The notes below the pieces were generated by a model that saw only the letters and a list, made by a program, of their open reading frames with translations, had not been told where the DNA came from and searched no databases. 64,000 bases of DNA from Gymnodinialimonas sp. 57CJ19 (GTDB lineage: Bacteria; Pseudomonadota; Alphaproteobacteria; Rhodobacterales; Rhodobacteraceae): assembly GCF_038396845.1 (NCBI RefSeq), contig NZ_CP151587.1:470001-534000 (forward strand), read 5' to 3'. A program made the position numbers and the translations under genes. Position 1 is the stretch's first letter. Each line of letters opens with the position of its first letter. Below are positions 9,321 to 17,587 of this stretch, one piece after another.

Positions 9321-10613
9321 ATGCCAAGCCTCTGCCGCGATTGCCTGGAAACCTTTGATGAGGCGCGTCCCCCGACGCGTCGGTGCCCGGCGTGCCGATC
9401 TCCGCGCGTGGTGACGCATCCGGAACTGTTCGACCTGTCCATCGCCCATATGGATTGCGATGCGTTCTACGCCTCGGTCGAGAAGCGCGATAACCCGGAA
9501 TTGCGTGACAAGCCTGTCATCATCGGCGGCGGCAAACGCGGCGTGGTCTCGACCGCCTGCTACATCGCCCGGATCAAGGGCGTGCGCTCGGCCATGCCGA
9601 TGTTCCACGCCCTGAAACTCTGCCCCGAAGCCGTCGTGGTGCGGGGCCGAATGGAAACCTACGTGGAAGTCTCCAAACAGATTCGCACCCTGATGGAAGA
9701 ACTCACCCCCGCCATCGAACCGCTGTCCCTGGATGAGGCCTTCATGGACCTCACCGGCACCGCCCGTGTCCACGGCAAGCCCCCCGCCGCGATGCTGGCG
9801 CGCCTCGTCAAACGCATGCGCGATGAGATCGGGATCACCGGCTCCATCGGCCTGTCTCACAACAAGTTTCTCGCCAAGATCGCCTCCGACCTCGACAAAC
9901 CCCGGGGCTTCTCGGTGATCGGCGCGGCCCAGACCCAAGACTTCCTGCACGACAAACCCGTGCGCCTGATCTGGGGTATCGGCGCCGTGGGCCAAGCCTC
10001 CCTCAACAAGGCCGGCATCCATACCTTCAGCGACCTGCACCGATGGGACCGCCAAGCCCTGCACGACCGCTTCGGCACCATGGGCGAACGTCTCTGGCAC
10101 CTCGCGCGGGGCGAAGATCACCGCCCCGTCAAACGCGACCGCGCGGTGAAAGGGGTGTCGAATGAAACCACCTTCAACGACGACATCTCAGACGTTGACC
10201 TGCTCGATGGTCACATCTGGCGCATGGCCGAGAAGGTATCCGACCGCCTCAAAGCCAAGGAAATCGCCGGGCGCACCGTGACCCTCAAACTCAAACGCGC
10301 CGATTTCAAACTGATCACCCGTCGCGCCACCCTGCCCGATGCGACCCAAACTGCTGACCGTATCTACGCCACCGCGCGCGCCCTCTTCGACCATATGGAC
10401 CACCCCTCCATGGACTTACGCCACCCCGGCGTGGGGCCCTACCGCCTCTTGGGCGTCGGCGTCTCGGACCTCGCCCCGCAACACCTGGCCGACCGCGAGG
10501 GCAACCTGCTCGACCCGCAAGAGGCCGCCCGCCTCAAGGCCGAACGCGCCACCGATGCCATCCGCAACCGCTTCGGCGCCGACGCCATCCTCAAAGGCCG
10601 CGCCCTCCGCTAG
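9321..10613 (+). CDS. dinB: DNA polymerase IV with an N-terminal Cys4 zinc knuckle
   Basis: Y-family error-prone polymerase for translesion synthesis. From the ATG at 9321 it is 430 residues, longer than E. coli DinB (351). The extra N-terminus holds two CxxC pairs (C5, C8, C22, C25), a probable zinc ribbon seen in alphaproteobacterial homologues. The polymerase core follows with HMDCDAFYASVE and SLDEAF (metal-binding acidic residues), a helix-hairpin-helix region (WGIGAVGQ) and a little-finger domain. No good LexA box (GAAC-N7-GAAC) was seen upstream. Start chosen by family length; no strong ribosome site is visible. Confidence 0.93.
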   Translation: MPSLCRDCLETFDEARPPTRRCPACRSPRVVTHPELFDLSIAHMDCDAFYASVEKRDNPELRDKPVIIGGGKRGVVSTACYIARIKGVRSAMPMFHALKLCPEAVVVRGRMETYVEVSKQIRTLMEELTPAIEPLSLDEAFMDLTGTARVHGKPPAAMLARLVKRMRDEIGITGSIGLSHNKFLAKIASDLDKPRGFSVIGAAQTQDFLHDKPVRLIWGIGAVGQASLNKAGIHTFSDLHRWDRQALHDRFGTMGERLWHLARGEDHRPVKRDRAVKGVSNETTFNDDISDVDLLDGHIWRMAEKVSDRLKAKEIAGRTVTLKLKRADFKLITRRATLPDATQTADRIYATARALFDHMDHPSMDLRHPGVGPYRLLGVGVSDLAPQHLADREGNLLDPQEAARLKAERATDAIRNRFGADAILKGRALR

Positions 10614-10625
10614 ACCGCCTCCCCC

Positions 10626-10698
10626 CTTCACCTTGGCCATACACCTCCGGGGTAGGTGCTCTTTTCCCCGAAAAGGGCACCAAGGGGCAGCGCCCCTT
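10626..10698 (+). terminator. dinB 3' element: conserved 22-nt box and GC hairpin
   Basis: A 22-nt box at 10626-10647 also occurs 3' of the RluA-family gene (21 of 22 identical). A 7-bp hairpin follows (AAGGGGC 10682-10688 with GCCCCTT 10692-10698, loop of 3) and then CCTCTT. Probably a weak terminator on the plus strand. Confidence 0.45.
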
Positions 10699-10744
10699 CC
10701 TCTTGAAAATGGAAATCCGCGTCAGCGGGCAATTCTCTGAAGAA

Positions 10745-11602
10745 TCACTCCGCCGCCAAGGGCACCCGGCCCGGCATTGCGCCGATCACCCGCGCCAGAA
10801 CCTGCGCCATCGTTTGCTTCATCGCGTCAAAATTCCCGTTGGGCCGCACCATCCGCTCCTCCATGTAGAGGCTCCGATCAATCTCGACCTGTACCGCGTG
10901 ATGGCCCCTCGACGGTCGCCCATAGCGCTGCGTGATGTGGGCGCCCGCAAACGGCGCATTGCGGCTCACGATCAACCCGGCGTCCAGAAACCCCTGCTCC
11001 AGCACATCCACCACGTCACCATCAGCCGATGCGCCGAACCGATCGCCCAGAACGATCTGCGGGCGGGGGATGCCGGGGCGGGTCACGGCGTCCAAAGCCT
11101 CGTGGGGCATGGAGTGGAAATCCAGCAACACCGCCTGCCCAAACTCTGCCCTCGCCTCCTCCATCAACCCGTCCAGCTTGGCGTGATAGGGCGTCCAAAT
11201 CTGGGAAATCCGCGCCTCAGCCTCAGCCCTTGTTAGCTTTCCGCGGTAAATCGCGCGTCCATTGGCAACCACGCGCGGCACCACGCCCAAGCCCGAATTG
11301 ATCCTTGGCGACTGCGCGCCCCGGGCCACTCCTTCCACAAGGGCCGGGTCCAACTCGTTGGCGTCTCGGTTCAAATCAAGGTAGGCGCGGGGCCATTCCG
11401 CGGCCAGCAACGGCGCCCCCAACGACGGCGCATCGGCCACCAGACAGTCCACGAACGCATCCTCCGAGGACCGGATCACCCGCTCATCCAGCACCGATGC
11501 CGCCAAAAACGCCGGCGCGTAGTGGCGCCCGGAATGGGGCGAGGCGACCACAACAGCGCTGGTTGTTTCGCGCGGCAACTCAAGACGATAAGCGGGGTGC
11601 AT
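10745..11602 (-). CDS. N-formylglutamate amidohydrolase family protein
   Basis: 285 residues. Members of this zinc hydrolase family release formate from N-formyl-L-glutamate (histidine catabolism) or act on related amides. Visible motifs: VVASPHSGRHY near the N-terminus (metal His), LLDFHSMPH in the middle (second metal site), and a C-terminal QVEIDRSLYM. The start at 11602 (MHPAYRLELPRE) was chosen because the 34 codons upstream are untypical. No hut genes are nearby, so the substrate stays open. Confidence 0.85.
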   Translation of the reverse strand: MHPAYRLELPRETTSAVVVASPHSGRHYAPAFLAASVLDERVIRSSEDAFVDCLVADAPSLGAPLLAAEWPRAYLDLNRDANELDPALVEGVARGAQSPRINSGLGVVPRVVANGRAIYRGKLTRAEAEARISQIWTPYHAKLDGLMEEARAEFGQAVLLDFHSMPHEALDAVTRPGIPRPQIVLGDRFGASADGDVVDVLEQGFLDAGLIVSRNAPFAGAHITQRYGRPSRGHHAVQVEIDRSLYMEERMVRPNGNFDAMKQTMAQVLARVIGAMPGRVPLAAE

Positions 11603-11666
11603 GGGGGCTCCGGCCACAAAAAGACACCTCTCAGTATAGCTTGAGTTTTTGCCGCTCCAAAAGCCC

Positions 11667-11695
11667 TTGCGCGTGGGGGGGCAACCTTTTATACG
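11667..11695 (+). promoter_or_regulatory. Candidate sigma-70 promoter of tRNA-Val
   Basis: TTGCGC (11667-11672), 17 nt, then TATACG (11690-11695). This is a fair housekeeping promoter about 75 bp upstream of the tRNA. Confidence 0.45.
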
Positions 11696-11770
11696 CCCAC
11701 TCACCCACGCGGTCCCCGCGCCCGGTCTATGTCGTCAGACTAGCCCAAATGGCGCGATCCAAAGGGGTAA

Positions 11771-11845
11771 GGGCGATTAGCTCAGCGGTAGAGCACTTCG
11801 TTGACATCGAAGGGGTCACTGGTTCGATCCCAGTATCGCCCACCA
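11771..11845 (+). tRNA. tRNA-Val (GAC anticodon)
   Basis: 75 nt including an encoded CCA. The acceptor stem GGGCGAT pairs with ATCGCCC. The D-arm reads AGCTCAGCGGTAGAGC. The anticodon stem CTTCG/CGAAG encloses the loop TTGACAT, giving anticodon GAC (Val). The T-arm is CTGGTTCGATCCCAG. All stems pair. It is followed within 2 nt by an array of four hairpins. Confidence 0.97.
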
Positions 11846-11846
11846 A

Positions 11847-11976
11847 CCGCGACTTTTCTTTTGAAAAGTCTGCGGCGGCTGCATTTTTCTTTGAAAAATG
11901 TCAGCTTACCAAGCACGATTTTTCTTCGAAAAATCTGTGCAGCCGAATTTCGACTTTCCGCAAGAAAGTCTGAAAT
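11847..11976. repeat. Array of four tandem bulged hairpins between tRNA-Val and rpmJ
   Basis: Four stem-loops at 11847-11875, 11878-11905, 11913-11940 and 11947-11976. Each has an AT-rich upper stem of 7-8 bp (GACTTTTC, CATTTTTC, GATTTTTC, GACTTTC with their complements), a loop of 3-5 nt, one unpaired T right after the 3' arm, and a lower stem of 4-5 bp. The lower stems differ in sequence (CCGC, GCTG, GCAC, ATTTC) but each is matched by its complement. No reading frame here is credible. Possibly processing or termination signals, or a dispersed repeat family. Confidence 0.8.
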
Positions 11977-12083
11977 CGGAAAGACGACAAGGGCCATCAC
12001 GGTCCGCCAAGAATTCACCGAACGCCTCGTGCGTTCAGACCGAAACCAGGCGCAGCTGACGCGCCGCGACGAAGGAGAGACCC

Positions 12084-12209
12084 ATGAAGGTCAAGAACTC
12101 ACTCCGCTCGCTCAAGAACCGCCACCGCGACTGCCGCGTTGTGCGCCGTAAGGGCCGCGTCTACGTCATCAACAAGACGCAGCGCCGGTTCAAAGCCCGC
12201 CAGGGCTAA
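12084..12209 (+). CDS. rpmJ: 50S ribosomal protein L36 (zinc-free type)
   Basis: 41 residues, strongly basic ([20 protein letters not shown]...). It matches the L36 form common in alphaproteobacteria; only one Cys is present, so the zinc site of the other L36 form is lost. GAAGGAGA lies 5-6 nt before the ATG. The gene stands alone with a strong terminator 29 bp past its stop. Confidence 0.95.
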   Translation: MKVKNSLRSLKNRHRDCRVVRRKGRVYVINKTQRRFKARQG

Positions 12210-12237
12210 GGTCATTTGAGCGACCCAGAATTTAAAA

Positions 12238-12266
12238 AGCCGCCCCTTTCGGGCGGCTTTTTTCTT
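12238..12266 (+). terminator. Rho-independent terminator of rpmJ
   Basis: Stem AGCCGCCC (12238-12245) with GGGCGGCT (12251-12258), 5-nt loop, followed by a T-rich tail. Confidence 0.9.
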
Positions 12267-12411
12267 GGCCGATAACTCCGTGCGACGTGCCCGGCAATAA
12301 GCCGCTCCGGCTGCAAACCGCCAAAACCTTGGGGTCAGGTTCTCCGCCATATCCTCGCGGCCCCGGCTTCGCTAAAAAGCCTCAAGACACGATCACCGAA
12401 AGGCCCGCGCC

Positions 12412-12561
12412 ATGACCCTACGCCCGATTCTCTTTGCTGCCCTTCTGGCCGCGGCACCCGTGGCTGCCTTGGCGCAAAACACGCCCACCTGTGATCCTTC
12501 CACCACCTCCTGCCCCAGCCCCACTGCGGGCGGCACGGCGGGTGTGAACGTCGACCCCTAA
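12412..12561 (+). CDS. Small secreted peptide, unknown function
   Basis: 49 residues. The N-terminus is a clear Sec signal peptide (MTLRPILFAALLAAAPVAAL, then AQN), leaving about 27 residues. The mature part has two Cys six residues apart (TCDPSTTSCP), which could form a small disulfide loop, and ends GTAGVNVDP. No strong ribosome site is visible, which lowers confidence. It converges with the DUF4329 gene, with 3 bp between stop codons. Confidence 0.5.
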   Translation: MTLRPILFAALLAAAPVAALAQNTPTCDPSTTSCPSPTAGGTAGVNVDP

Positions 12562-12564
12562 GCC

Positions 12565-13104
12565 CTATCGCCCCTCGCGGGCCTGCAATTGTTGCATGGT
12601 ATAGCTCTGCGCGATGGGCCCCGCATCGCCGGGGATGAACCGAGGGTCCTGCCCCACACACCCCAATCCACAAAGCTGCACCGCCACGGCGCGGCGATAA
12701 TCCACGAACCACAACCGCCCGCCGGGGGTGGCGATATAGCCGTTGACCTGTTCGGCAATGTCGCCGCGCATATCGTCCGTGCTTGGCACTTCGCTGTCGG
12801 CGGAAGGGTCAAAGCCCGCGTGGGTGTGGAAACTGGCAACGACCTCGACAAAACGGCTCTCGTCGGCACGGCTCAGACACCCCCAAGTGTCGCCACGGGT
12901 CACTTCCGTTGCGGTCAACTGACCGCCGGGCAAGCGCCCGATATAGCCGCAATACTCTCGATTCTCTGCGAAGCTGCGGGCTTGCAGTTGCAGCAACGCG
13001 CCTCGGGCGGCGGCCAGTTCGGCGGCATCTTGCGCCGTCGCCTGGCTGGCCGCCAAGAGGATCGTGGCCGCAATCGCTGCGGCCACCAAAGTGGGTACTT
13101 TCAC
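12565..13104 (-). CDS. Secreted DUF4329-type protein
   Basis: 179 residues with a Sec signal peptide (about 1-24, cleavage after ATA). The core holds FHTHAGFDPSADSEVPSTDD, where His-x-His followed by Ser and Asp recalls the metal site of JAB/JAMM-like peptidases, and matches the DUF4329 group (assignment from memory). Four Cys (CGYI, GCLS, LCGLGC) suggest disulfides, fitting the periplasm. It overlaps the upstream caspase-like gene by 4 bp (ATGA), so the two are translationally coupled. Confidence 0.75.
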   Translation of the reverse strand: MKVPTLVAAAIAATILLAASQATAQDAAELAAARGALLQLQARSFAENREYCGYIGRLPGGQLTATEVTRGDTWGCLSRADESRFVEVVASFHTHAGFDPSADSEVPSTDDMRGDIAEQVNGYIATPGGRLWFVDYRRAVAVQLCGLGCVGQDPRFIPGDAGPIAQSYTMQQLQAREGR

Positions 13105-14819
13105 TCAACGACTCCGTTCAGTTGCAAGATACCGCCCACGGTTTCGGCCAGCAGACGCACCACAACGTTCTGAGCGAGATAGCCGGTCACGTCCATCCCC
13201 CGCGCTTGCTGGTACCGGCGAATCGCACGGCGGGTGCGGTTATCAAAACGGCCATCCACACGTCCCGGCTCAAGACCCAACACCTGCAAGCGCTGCTCGA
13301 TGAGAGAGCGGGTGACAGGCGGCAAGTTCAACGCCGCCTCGCGGGCCTCCAGCTGCGCGATCTGCTGCGGGGTGAAGCCGCCACCGTTGCCGCTTAGCTG
13401 GTTGATCCGCCCCTGGGCTTGCTGCCGAAACGCGCCATTGGGGAAGTCGTTCAGGTAGCCGCGATAGGCGGGCACCGTATCGTTGCCACGGGCCGTATCC
13501 CATGCGGCGCGGTCCCGGGCTTCGGCCTCGGCGCGGGCGGCGCGTTCAATCTCGTCCAGGCGCGCTTCGGCTTCCTCGGCGAACAGCCCGTCAGGGTAAC
13601 GCTCCAGATAGGACCGCAATCCGCTTTCGGAAACGCCCTGCCCGGTTACCTGCCAATAAGCGCGGTCTGCCCGTTCGCGAGCCTCTCGCGCCTCTTGGGC
13701 GGCCTCTTCCAGCTCTGCGGCGCGGGCGTTGGCCTGCTGCGCCAGCGCGTTCACCTGTGGCCCATCGAGATACCCGGTGACCGAGTAGCCTCGGGATGTC
13801 TGCCAGCCACGGATCGCATTGCGCGTGCCGGTGCCAAAAATGCCGTCGATGCCGCGCGTGTCGTACTCCAGGATCGACAGGCTGCGCTGGATTTGCTGGC
13901 GCTGGTTGCGGTTCAGCCCCAAGGCTTCCTCTGCCGCGCGGGCAATGGCGGTGGGGTCGTTCTCGAACGCATTGACCCGTGCCTGCGCATCGCTGGCGTA
14001 AAATCCGCTAGGATACCGCGCCAGGTAAGCGCGGTAGGCGCCCAGAGTGTCCAACTCTACCGCCGCATTCCATAGCGCCACCTCATCGGCACCGGGCTGT
14101 GTCGGGTTTTGTGGCGTCGTGGGCGGCTGTTGCGGCGCCGGGCCGGCCGTGGCCGCAGGGAAATACGGCACGGCAGAGGAGACGAACCCGAAGGCCCTCA
14201 GGTTGCCCACATCGCGCACCGCCTGCGCCAGATCGGTCCCCGGCATCATCAAATGCGCCGTGGTGAAGCTTGCCAGATCCTCCGGATCGCCCGCCAGAAC
14301 GGTCACGCCCTGGGGCGCATCAATGCGCCCGACGCCCGCCCCAAGGCCGGTGCCCAGATCAATCCTGCGGCGCTCCAGCCCCAGCATCACGACGGATCGG
14401 CCCGGCGCATTGGCGGCGACCTCCATCAGAACCGAGACACTCAGGCCATCGCCCCCCACCGTCGCCAGAGAGGTCTCGTTCGCTTGCGACCCCAGCAGCC
14501 AGCTATCGCTGTCGGAGCGGGCAAAATGGCCCACCGCCGCGATCAAGATGCGCTCGTCCTCTCCGGCTTCCAGCAGTCGCGACAAGCCTTCACGCAGGTC
14601 AGCCCCGTTACCATCGGTCACCGTAATCACGTTGAACCCCGCATCCAACAGCCGCGAGCGGAGCTGCTCCACCGGCTGCGCGTTGCGCAGGTTTTGCGCG
14701 TGGCGATAGCTGTCGTTCACCATCAACAACGCCGTATCGGCATGGGCCAGCGGCGCGGATAGCGCACCGATCAGCGTAGAAAGAAGCGCCGCAGACAGGG
14801 CGCGGGGGCGTAAAAGCAT
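13101..14819 (-). CDS. Secreted caspase-like (C14) pseudo-enzyme with peptidoglycan-binding domains
   Basis: 572 residues from the ATG at 14819, which has GGAG 10 nt upstream. After a Sec signal peptide (about 1-27) comes a caspase-like fold: ALLMVNDSYRHAQNLRNA and a His in AVGHFARS. The usual catalytic Cys segment (DACR-like) is replaced by MLGLERRR, and the protein contains no Cys, so it cannot be a cysteine protease. Then come three YL-x2-YP-x-G-x-F repeats and two PG_binding_1 modules (around SLSILEYDTRGIDGIFGTGT and QVLGLEPGRVDGRFDNRT). It probably binds cell wall. Coupled to the DUF4329 gene. Confidence 0.8.
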   Translation of the reverse strand: MLLRPRALSAALLSTLIGALSAPLAHADTALLMVNDSYRHAQNLRNAQPVEQLRSRLLDAGFNVITVTDGNGADLREGLSRLLEAGEDERILIAAVGHFARSDSDSWLLGSQANETSLATVGGDGLSVSVLMEVAANAPGRSVVMLGLERRRIDLGTGLGAGVGRIDAPQGVTVLAGDPEDLASFTTAHLMMPGTDLAQAVRDVGNLRAFGFVSSAVPYFPAATAGPAPQQPPTTPQNPTQPGADEVALWNAAVELDTLGAYRAYLARYPSGFYASDAQARVNAFENDPTAIARAAEEALGLNRNQRQQIQRSLSILEYDTRGIDGIFGTGTRNAIRGWQTSRGYSVTGYLDGPQVNALAQQANARAAELEEAAQEAREARERADRAYWQVTGQGVSESGLRSYLERYPDGLFAEEAEARLDEIERAARAEAEARDRAAWDTARGNDTVPAYRGYLNDFPNGAFRQQAQGRINQLSGNGGGFTPQQIAQLEAREAALNLPPVTRSLIEQRLQVLGLEPGRVDGRFDNRTRRAIRRYQQARGMDVTGYLAQNVVVRLLAETVGGILQLNGVVE

Positions 14820-15049
14820 AGGAACAATCTCCGGATCAGAATCGTTTAACTTTTGAACGCTACCACGGTCATGCGCCGTTAACGGATAACGAAACTCCGG
14901 GAACGGGCCGCAAATGGCCGTCATTCAATAGCAAGCGGCGCTGAACTGCCGAAAACCACACGTTGTCGCGATGGGGCCTAGTACGACCGCCGAAAGCGCC
15001 CATCTAATGAAACGAACCAGACCACCCGCCCTTTAAGGAGGCGTCGAAG

Positions 15050-15358
15050 ATGTCCAGATTTACCCTTGCAGCCGCCTCGGCCCTGTCCCTTGCCGCGATG
15101 TTTCCCGCCGCGCCAGCTTCGGCACAGTTTGAGCAGCAAAGCGTGCAATTCTTTCTTGCCGCCGATGTGGACGGGGATGAGCGTTTGACGCTTGACGAGT
15201 TTCGCACCTTCATTCGCCTGATGGCCGACGCCGGCGCGCCGATGTCGGTGCGCATCGACCGCCTTTCCGCGTTCCGCGTCGCGTTCGCTCAGGTGGACAC
15301 CAACGGTGACGGCCTCGCCACGCCCGCTGAACTCCGCGCCGCCGAAAGCCGGAACTGA
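15050..15358 (+). CDS. Secreted EF-hand calcium-binding protein
   Basis: 102 residues. A Sec signal peptide (about 1-25, ending ASAQ) is followed by two EF-hand loops, DVDGDERLTLDE and DTNGDGLATPAE, both with the Asp/Asn ligands and terminal Glu needed for calcium. AAGGAGG lies 11 nt upstream of the start. A small periplasmic calcium binder or sensor; no partner is evident. Divergent from the caspase-like gene. Confidence 0.88.
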   Translation: MSRFTLAAASALSLAAMFPAAPASAQFEQQSVQFFLAADVDGDERLTLDEFRTFIRLMADAGAPMSVRIDRLSAFRVAFAQVDTNGDGLATPAELRAAESRN

Positions 15359-15365
15359 TTTGCTC

Positions 15366-15395
15366 CCTCAGTCGTAACTGCCTCAGTCGTAACTG
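15366..15395. repeat. Perfect 15-bp tandem duplication at a stop codon
   Basis: CCTCAGTCGTAACTG occurs at 15366-15380 and again at 15381-15395. The right copy contains the last codons and stop of the ligase gene; the left copy is outside it. Confidence 0.9.
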
Positions 15396-16597
15396 CGCTG
15401 ATCGTCGATCACCTTGCCATCGTTGGGCAAGCTGCCAGAGGCCAGCACCTCGACGCTCCCGCTCAGCTTCAAGGTGGCTTTCACCGCCTCGGCCAGCGCG
15501 GCTTCGTCGGTCCCCGTGGCCTCGACCTGCACGTGCATCACGTCTTTCTCGCCGTCCCGGCGCGCGATGACGCGGGCCTTTTCCACGCCCGTCTTGGCGA
15601 CCAGGTCGGCCACCTGTTCAGGGCGCACAAACATGCCCTTGATCTTCGTCGTCTGGTCGGCGCGGCCCATCCACCCCTTGATCCGCTTGTTGGTCCGCCC
15701 GCAGGGGCTCTGCCCCGCCATGATCGCGCTCAGATCGCCGGTGGCAAAACGGATCAGCGGATAATCGGGGTTGAGAGAGGTCACAACGACTTCCCCCACT
15801 TCGCCCTCTGCCACCGGATCTCCGGTGCCGGGGCGCACGATCTCCACGATCACCCCCTCGTCGAGGATCATTCCCTCCATCGCCGCGCTCTCATAGGCGA
15901 TGTTGCCCAGATCCGCCGTCGCATAGCACTGCAAACAGGCGATGCCGCGATCCGCATATTCCTGCCGTAGCGACGGGAACAATGCGCCCCCGCCCACAGC
16001 CGCGCGGGTGAAATTCAACGTCTCTCCCATCTCCTCGGCTTTATCGAGGATCACCTTCAGGTAATCCGGCGTGCCCGCGTAGGCGGTGCAGCCGATGTCC
16101 TTGGCGGCGCGTACCTGAAGCTCGGTCTGGCCGACGCCCGCGGGCAGAACGGCCGCGCCCACGGCCCTTGCGCCACTCTCAAAGATCATGCCCGCCGGGG
16201 TCAGATGATACCCAAAACAATTCTGGACGATATCACCCTTGCCGATGCCCGCCGCGTGCAGGAAGCGCCCCATCCGCCACCAATCGTGGCTGACGCCTCC
16301 GGGCTCATAAATCGGGCCGGGGGATTGGAATACATGGGCCACATTGCTGACCGCCATGCCGCCGAATGGCGGGTTCTCGGCCTGCCTTGCCACCAGATCG
16401 GACTTTCGCAGAACCGGCAGACGGGCCAAGTCGTCCAACGAATCCAAGGCGCCGCCGGGCACCAGGCCACCGTCTTGGGCCTCGGCCTCGCGCAGCCTGG
16501 CCAATTGCGCGTTCACGACGACCAATTGCTCTGCGGCTCGCTGGTCTGCACTGCGCGTCTCTAGCGTGTCGAAATGCGGCTGGCTCTTGTCTGGCAT
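15383..16597 (-). CDS. Phenylacetate-CoA ligase-like AMP-forming acyl-CoA ligase
   Basis: 404 residues, similar to PaaK-type ligases (about 430), which join an aryl or short acyl acid to CoA using ATP. The adenylate-forming core shows YAGTPDYL, LQCYATADLGNIAYES, a TGD motif (RFATGDLSAI) and a GRADQTTKIKGMFV hinge as in PaaK. The classical ATP-binding SSG-type loop is weak here (FQSPGPIYEPGG). It is the last gene of the ABC importer operon, so its acid is probably the imported substrate. Confidence 0.85.
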   Translation of the reverse strand: MPDKSQPHFDTLETRSADQRAAEQLVVVNAQLARLREAEAQDGGLVPGGALDSLDDLARLPVLRKSDLVARQAENPPFGGMAVSNVAHVFQSPGPIYEPGGVSHDWWRMGRFLHAAGIGKGDIVQNCFGYHLTPAGMIFESGARAVGAAVLPAGVGQTELQVRAAKDIGCTAYAGTPDYLKVILDKAEEMGETLNFTRAAVGGGALFPSLRQEYADRGIACLQCYATADLGNIAYESAAMEGMILDEGVIVEIVRPGTGDPVAEGEVGEVVVTSLNPDYPLIRFATGDLSAIMAGQSPCGRTNKRIKGWMGRADQTTKIKGMFVRPEQVADLVAKTGVEKARVIARRDGEKDVMHVQVEATGTDEAALAEAVKATLKLSGSVEVLASGSLPNDGKVIDDQRSYD

Positions 16598-16691
16598 TTC
16601 CTTGGTCCTTTCACGCGCGCCCTCAGGCGATCACATCATTTCGGCAAAAACGGTGGGTCGCCCCCGGCGCAGCACCCGCGCGCCCAACAGC

Positions 16692-17528
16692 TCAGCTCAA
16701 CCAGCGCTTGCGGCGCCGGTACGACCGGACATCGCGGAACGACTTTCGCCCATCATCGGACATGCCCAGATAGAACTCCTTCACGTCGGGGTTCTCCCTC
16801 AACTCCGCCGCCGGGCCGTCCATCACCACGCGACCGCTCTCGAGGATATAGCCGTAATGGGCAAATCGCAGCGCCACATTGGTGTTCTGCTCGGCCAGCA
16901 GGAAGGTCACCCCCTGCTCTTCGTTCAACCGCTTCACGATACCGAAAATCTGCTCCACCAACTGCGGGGCAAGACCCATGCTCGGCTCGTCCAGCAAGAT
17001 CGTCTCGGGCCGCGACATCAACGCCCGCCCGATCGCGCACATCTGCTGCTCTCCGCCGCTGGTATAGCCCGCCAACGAGGTGCGCCGCTCCTTCAGCCTT
17101 GGGAAATATTCGTAAACAAGGTCCAGATCCGCCGCGATTGCCCCGCGCCCATCCTTGCGCGTGTAGCTGCCCGTCAGCAGGTTCTCCTCAACGGTCAGAT
17201 GTTCAAAACAATGGCGTCCTTCCATGACCTGAATAACGCCCCGCTCCACCAGATCCGAGGGGTTCAGATCCTGCACCTTCTCTCCGCGATACGAAATCGC
17301 GCCCTTGGTGACTTCCCCGCGCTCGGAATGCAGCAGGTTGGAAATCGCCTTCAACGTCGTGGTCTTTCCCGCGCCATTGCCGCCCAGAAGCGCGGTAATC
17401 CCGCCCTTGGGCACCTTCAATGACACGCCCTTCAACACGAGGATCACGTGGTTGTAGATCACCTCAATATTGTTGACCTCCAGCAGCGTCTCTGCCTGTG
17501 CATCAACATCAGTCACCTGATCCAACAT
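16692..17528 (-). CDS. ABC transporter ATP-binding protein, LivF type
   Basis: 278 residues. It energises uptake across the inner membrane with the LivG-type partner. Walker A GGNGAGKTTT (about 49-58), signature SGGEQQM (about 156-162; a GGEQQ variant usual in LivF proteins), and Walker B ILLDEPSMGL. The N- and C-terminal extensions (YRRRKRWLS tail) are slightly longer than in E. coli LivF (237). It lies in the operon between the substrate-binding protein and the PaaK-like ligase. Confidence 0.92.
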   Translation of the reverse strand: MLDQVTDVDAQAETLLEVNNIEVIYNHVILVLKGVSLKVPKGGITALLGGNGAGKTTTLKAISNLLHSERGEVTKGAISYRGEKVQDLNPSDLVERGVIQVMEGRHCFEHLTVEENLLTGSYTRKDGRGAIAADLDLVYEYFPRLKERRTSLAGYTSGGEQQMCAIGRALMSRPETILLDEPSMGLAPQLVEQIFGIVKRLNEEQGVTFLLAEQNTNVALRFAHYGYILESGRVVMDGPAAELRENPDVKEFYLGMSDDGRKSFRDVRSYRRRKRWLS

Positions 17529-17587
17529 CGCGTCCGTCCTTGTCCCATCGGATGCGCGCAGCGGCCTCTCTTGGCACTACCCGCTCC

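Noticed and set aside
11305..11973. A 222-codon frame running through the tRNA gene
   Set aside because: It overlaps tRNA-Val and the hairpin array and has Pro/Arg/Thr-rich random composition.
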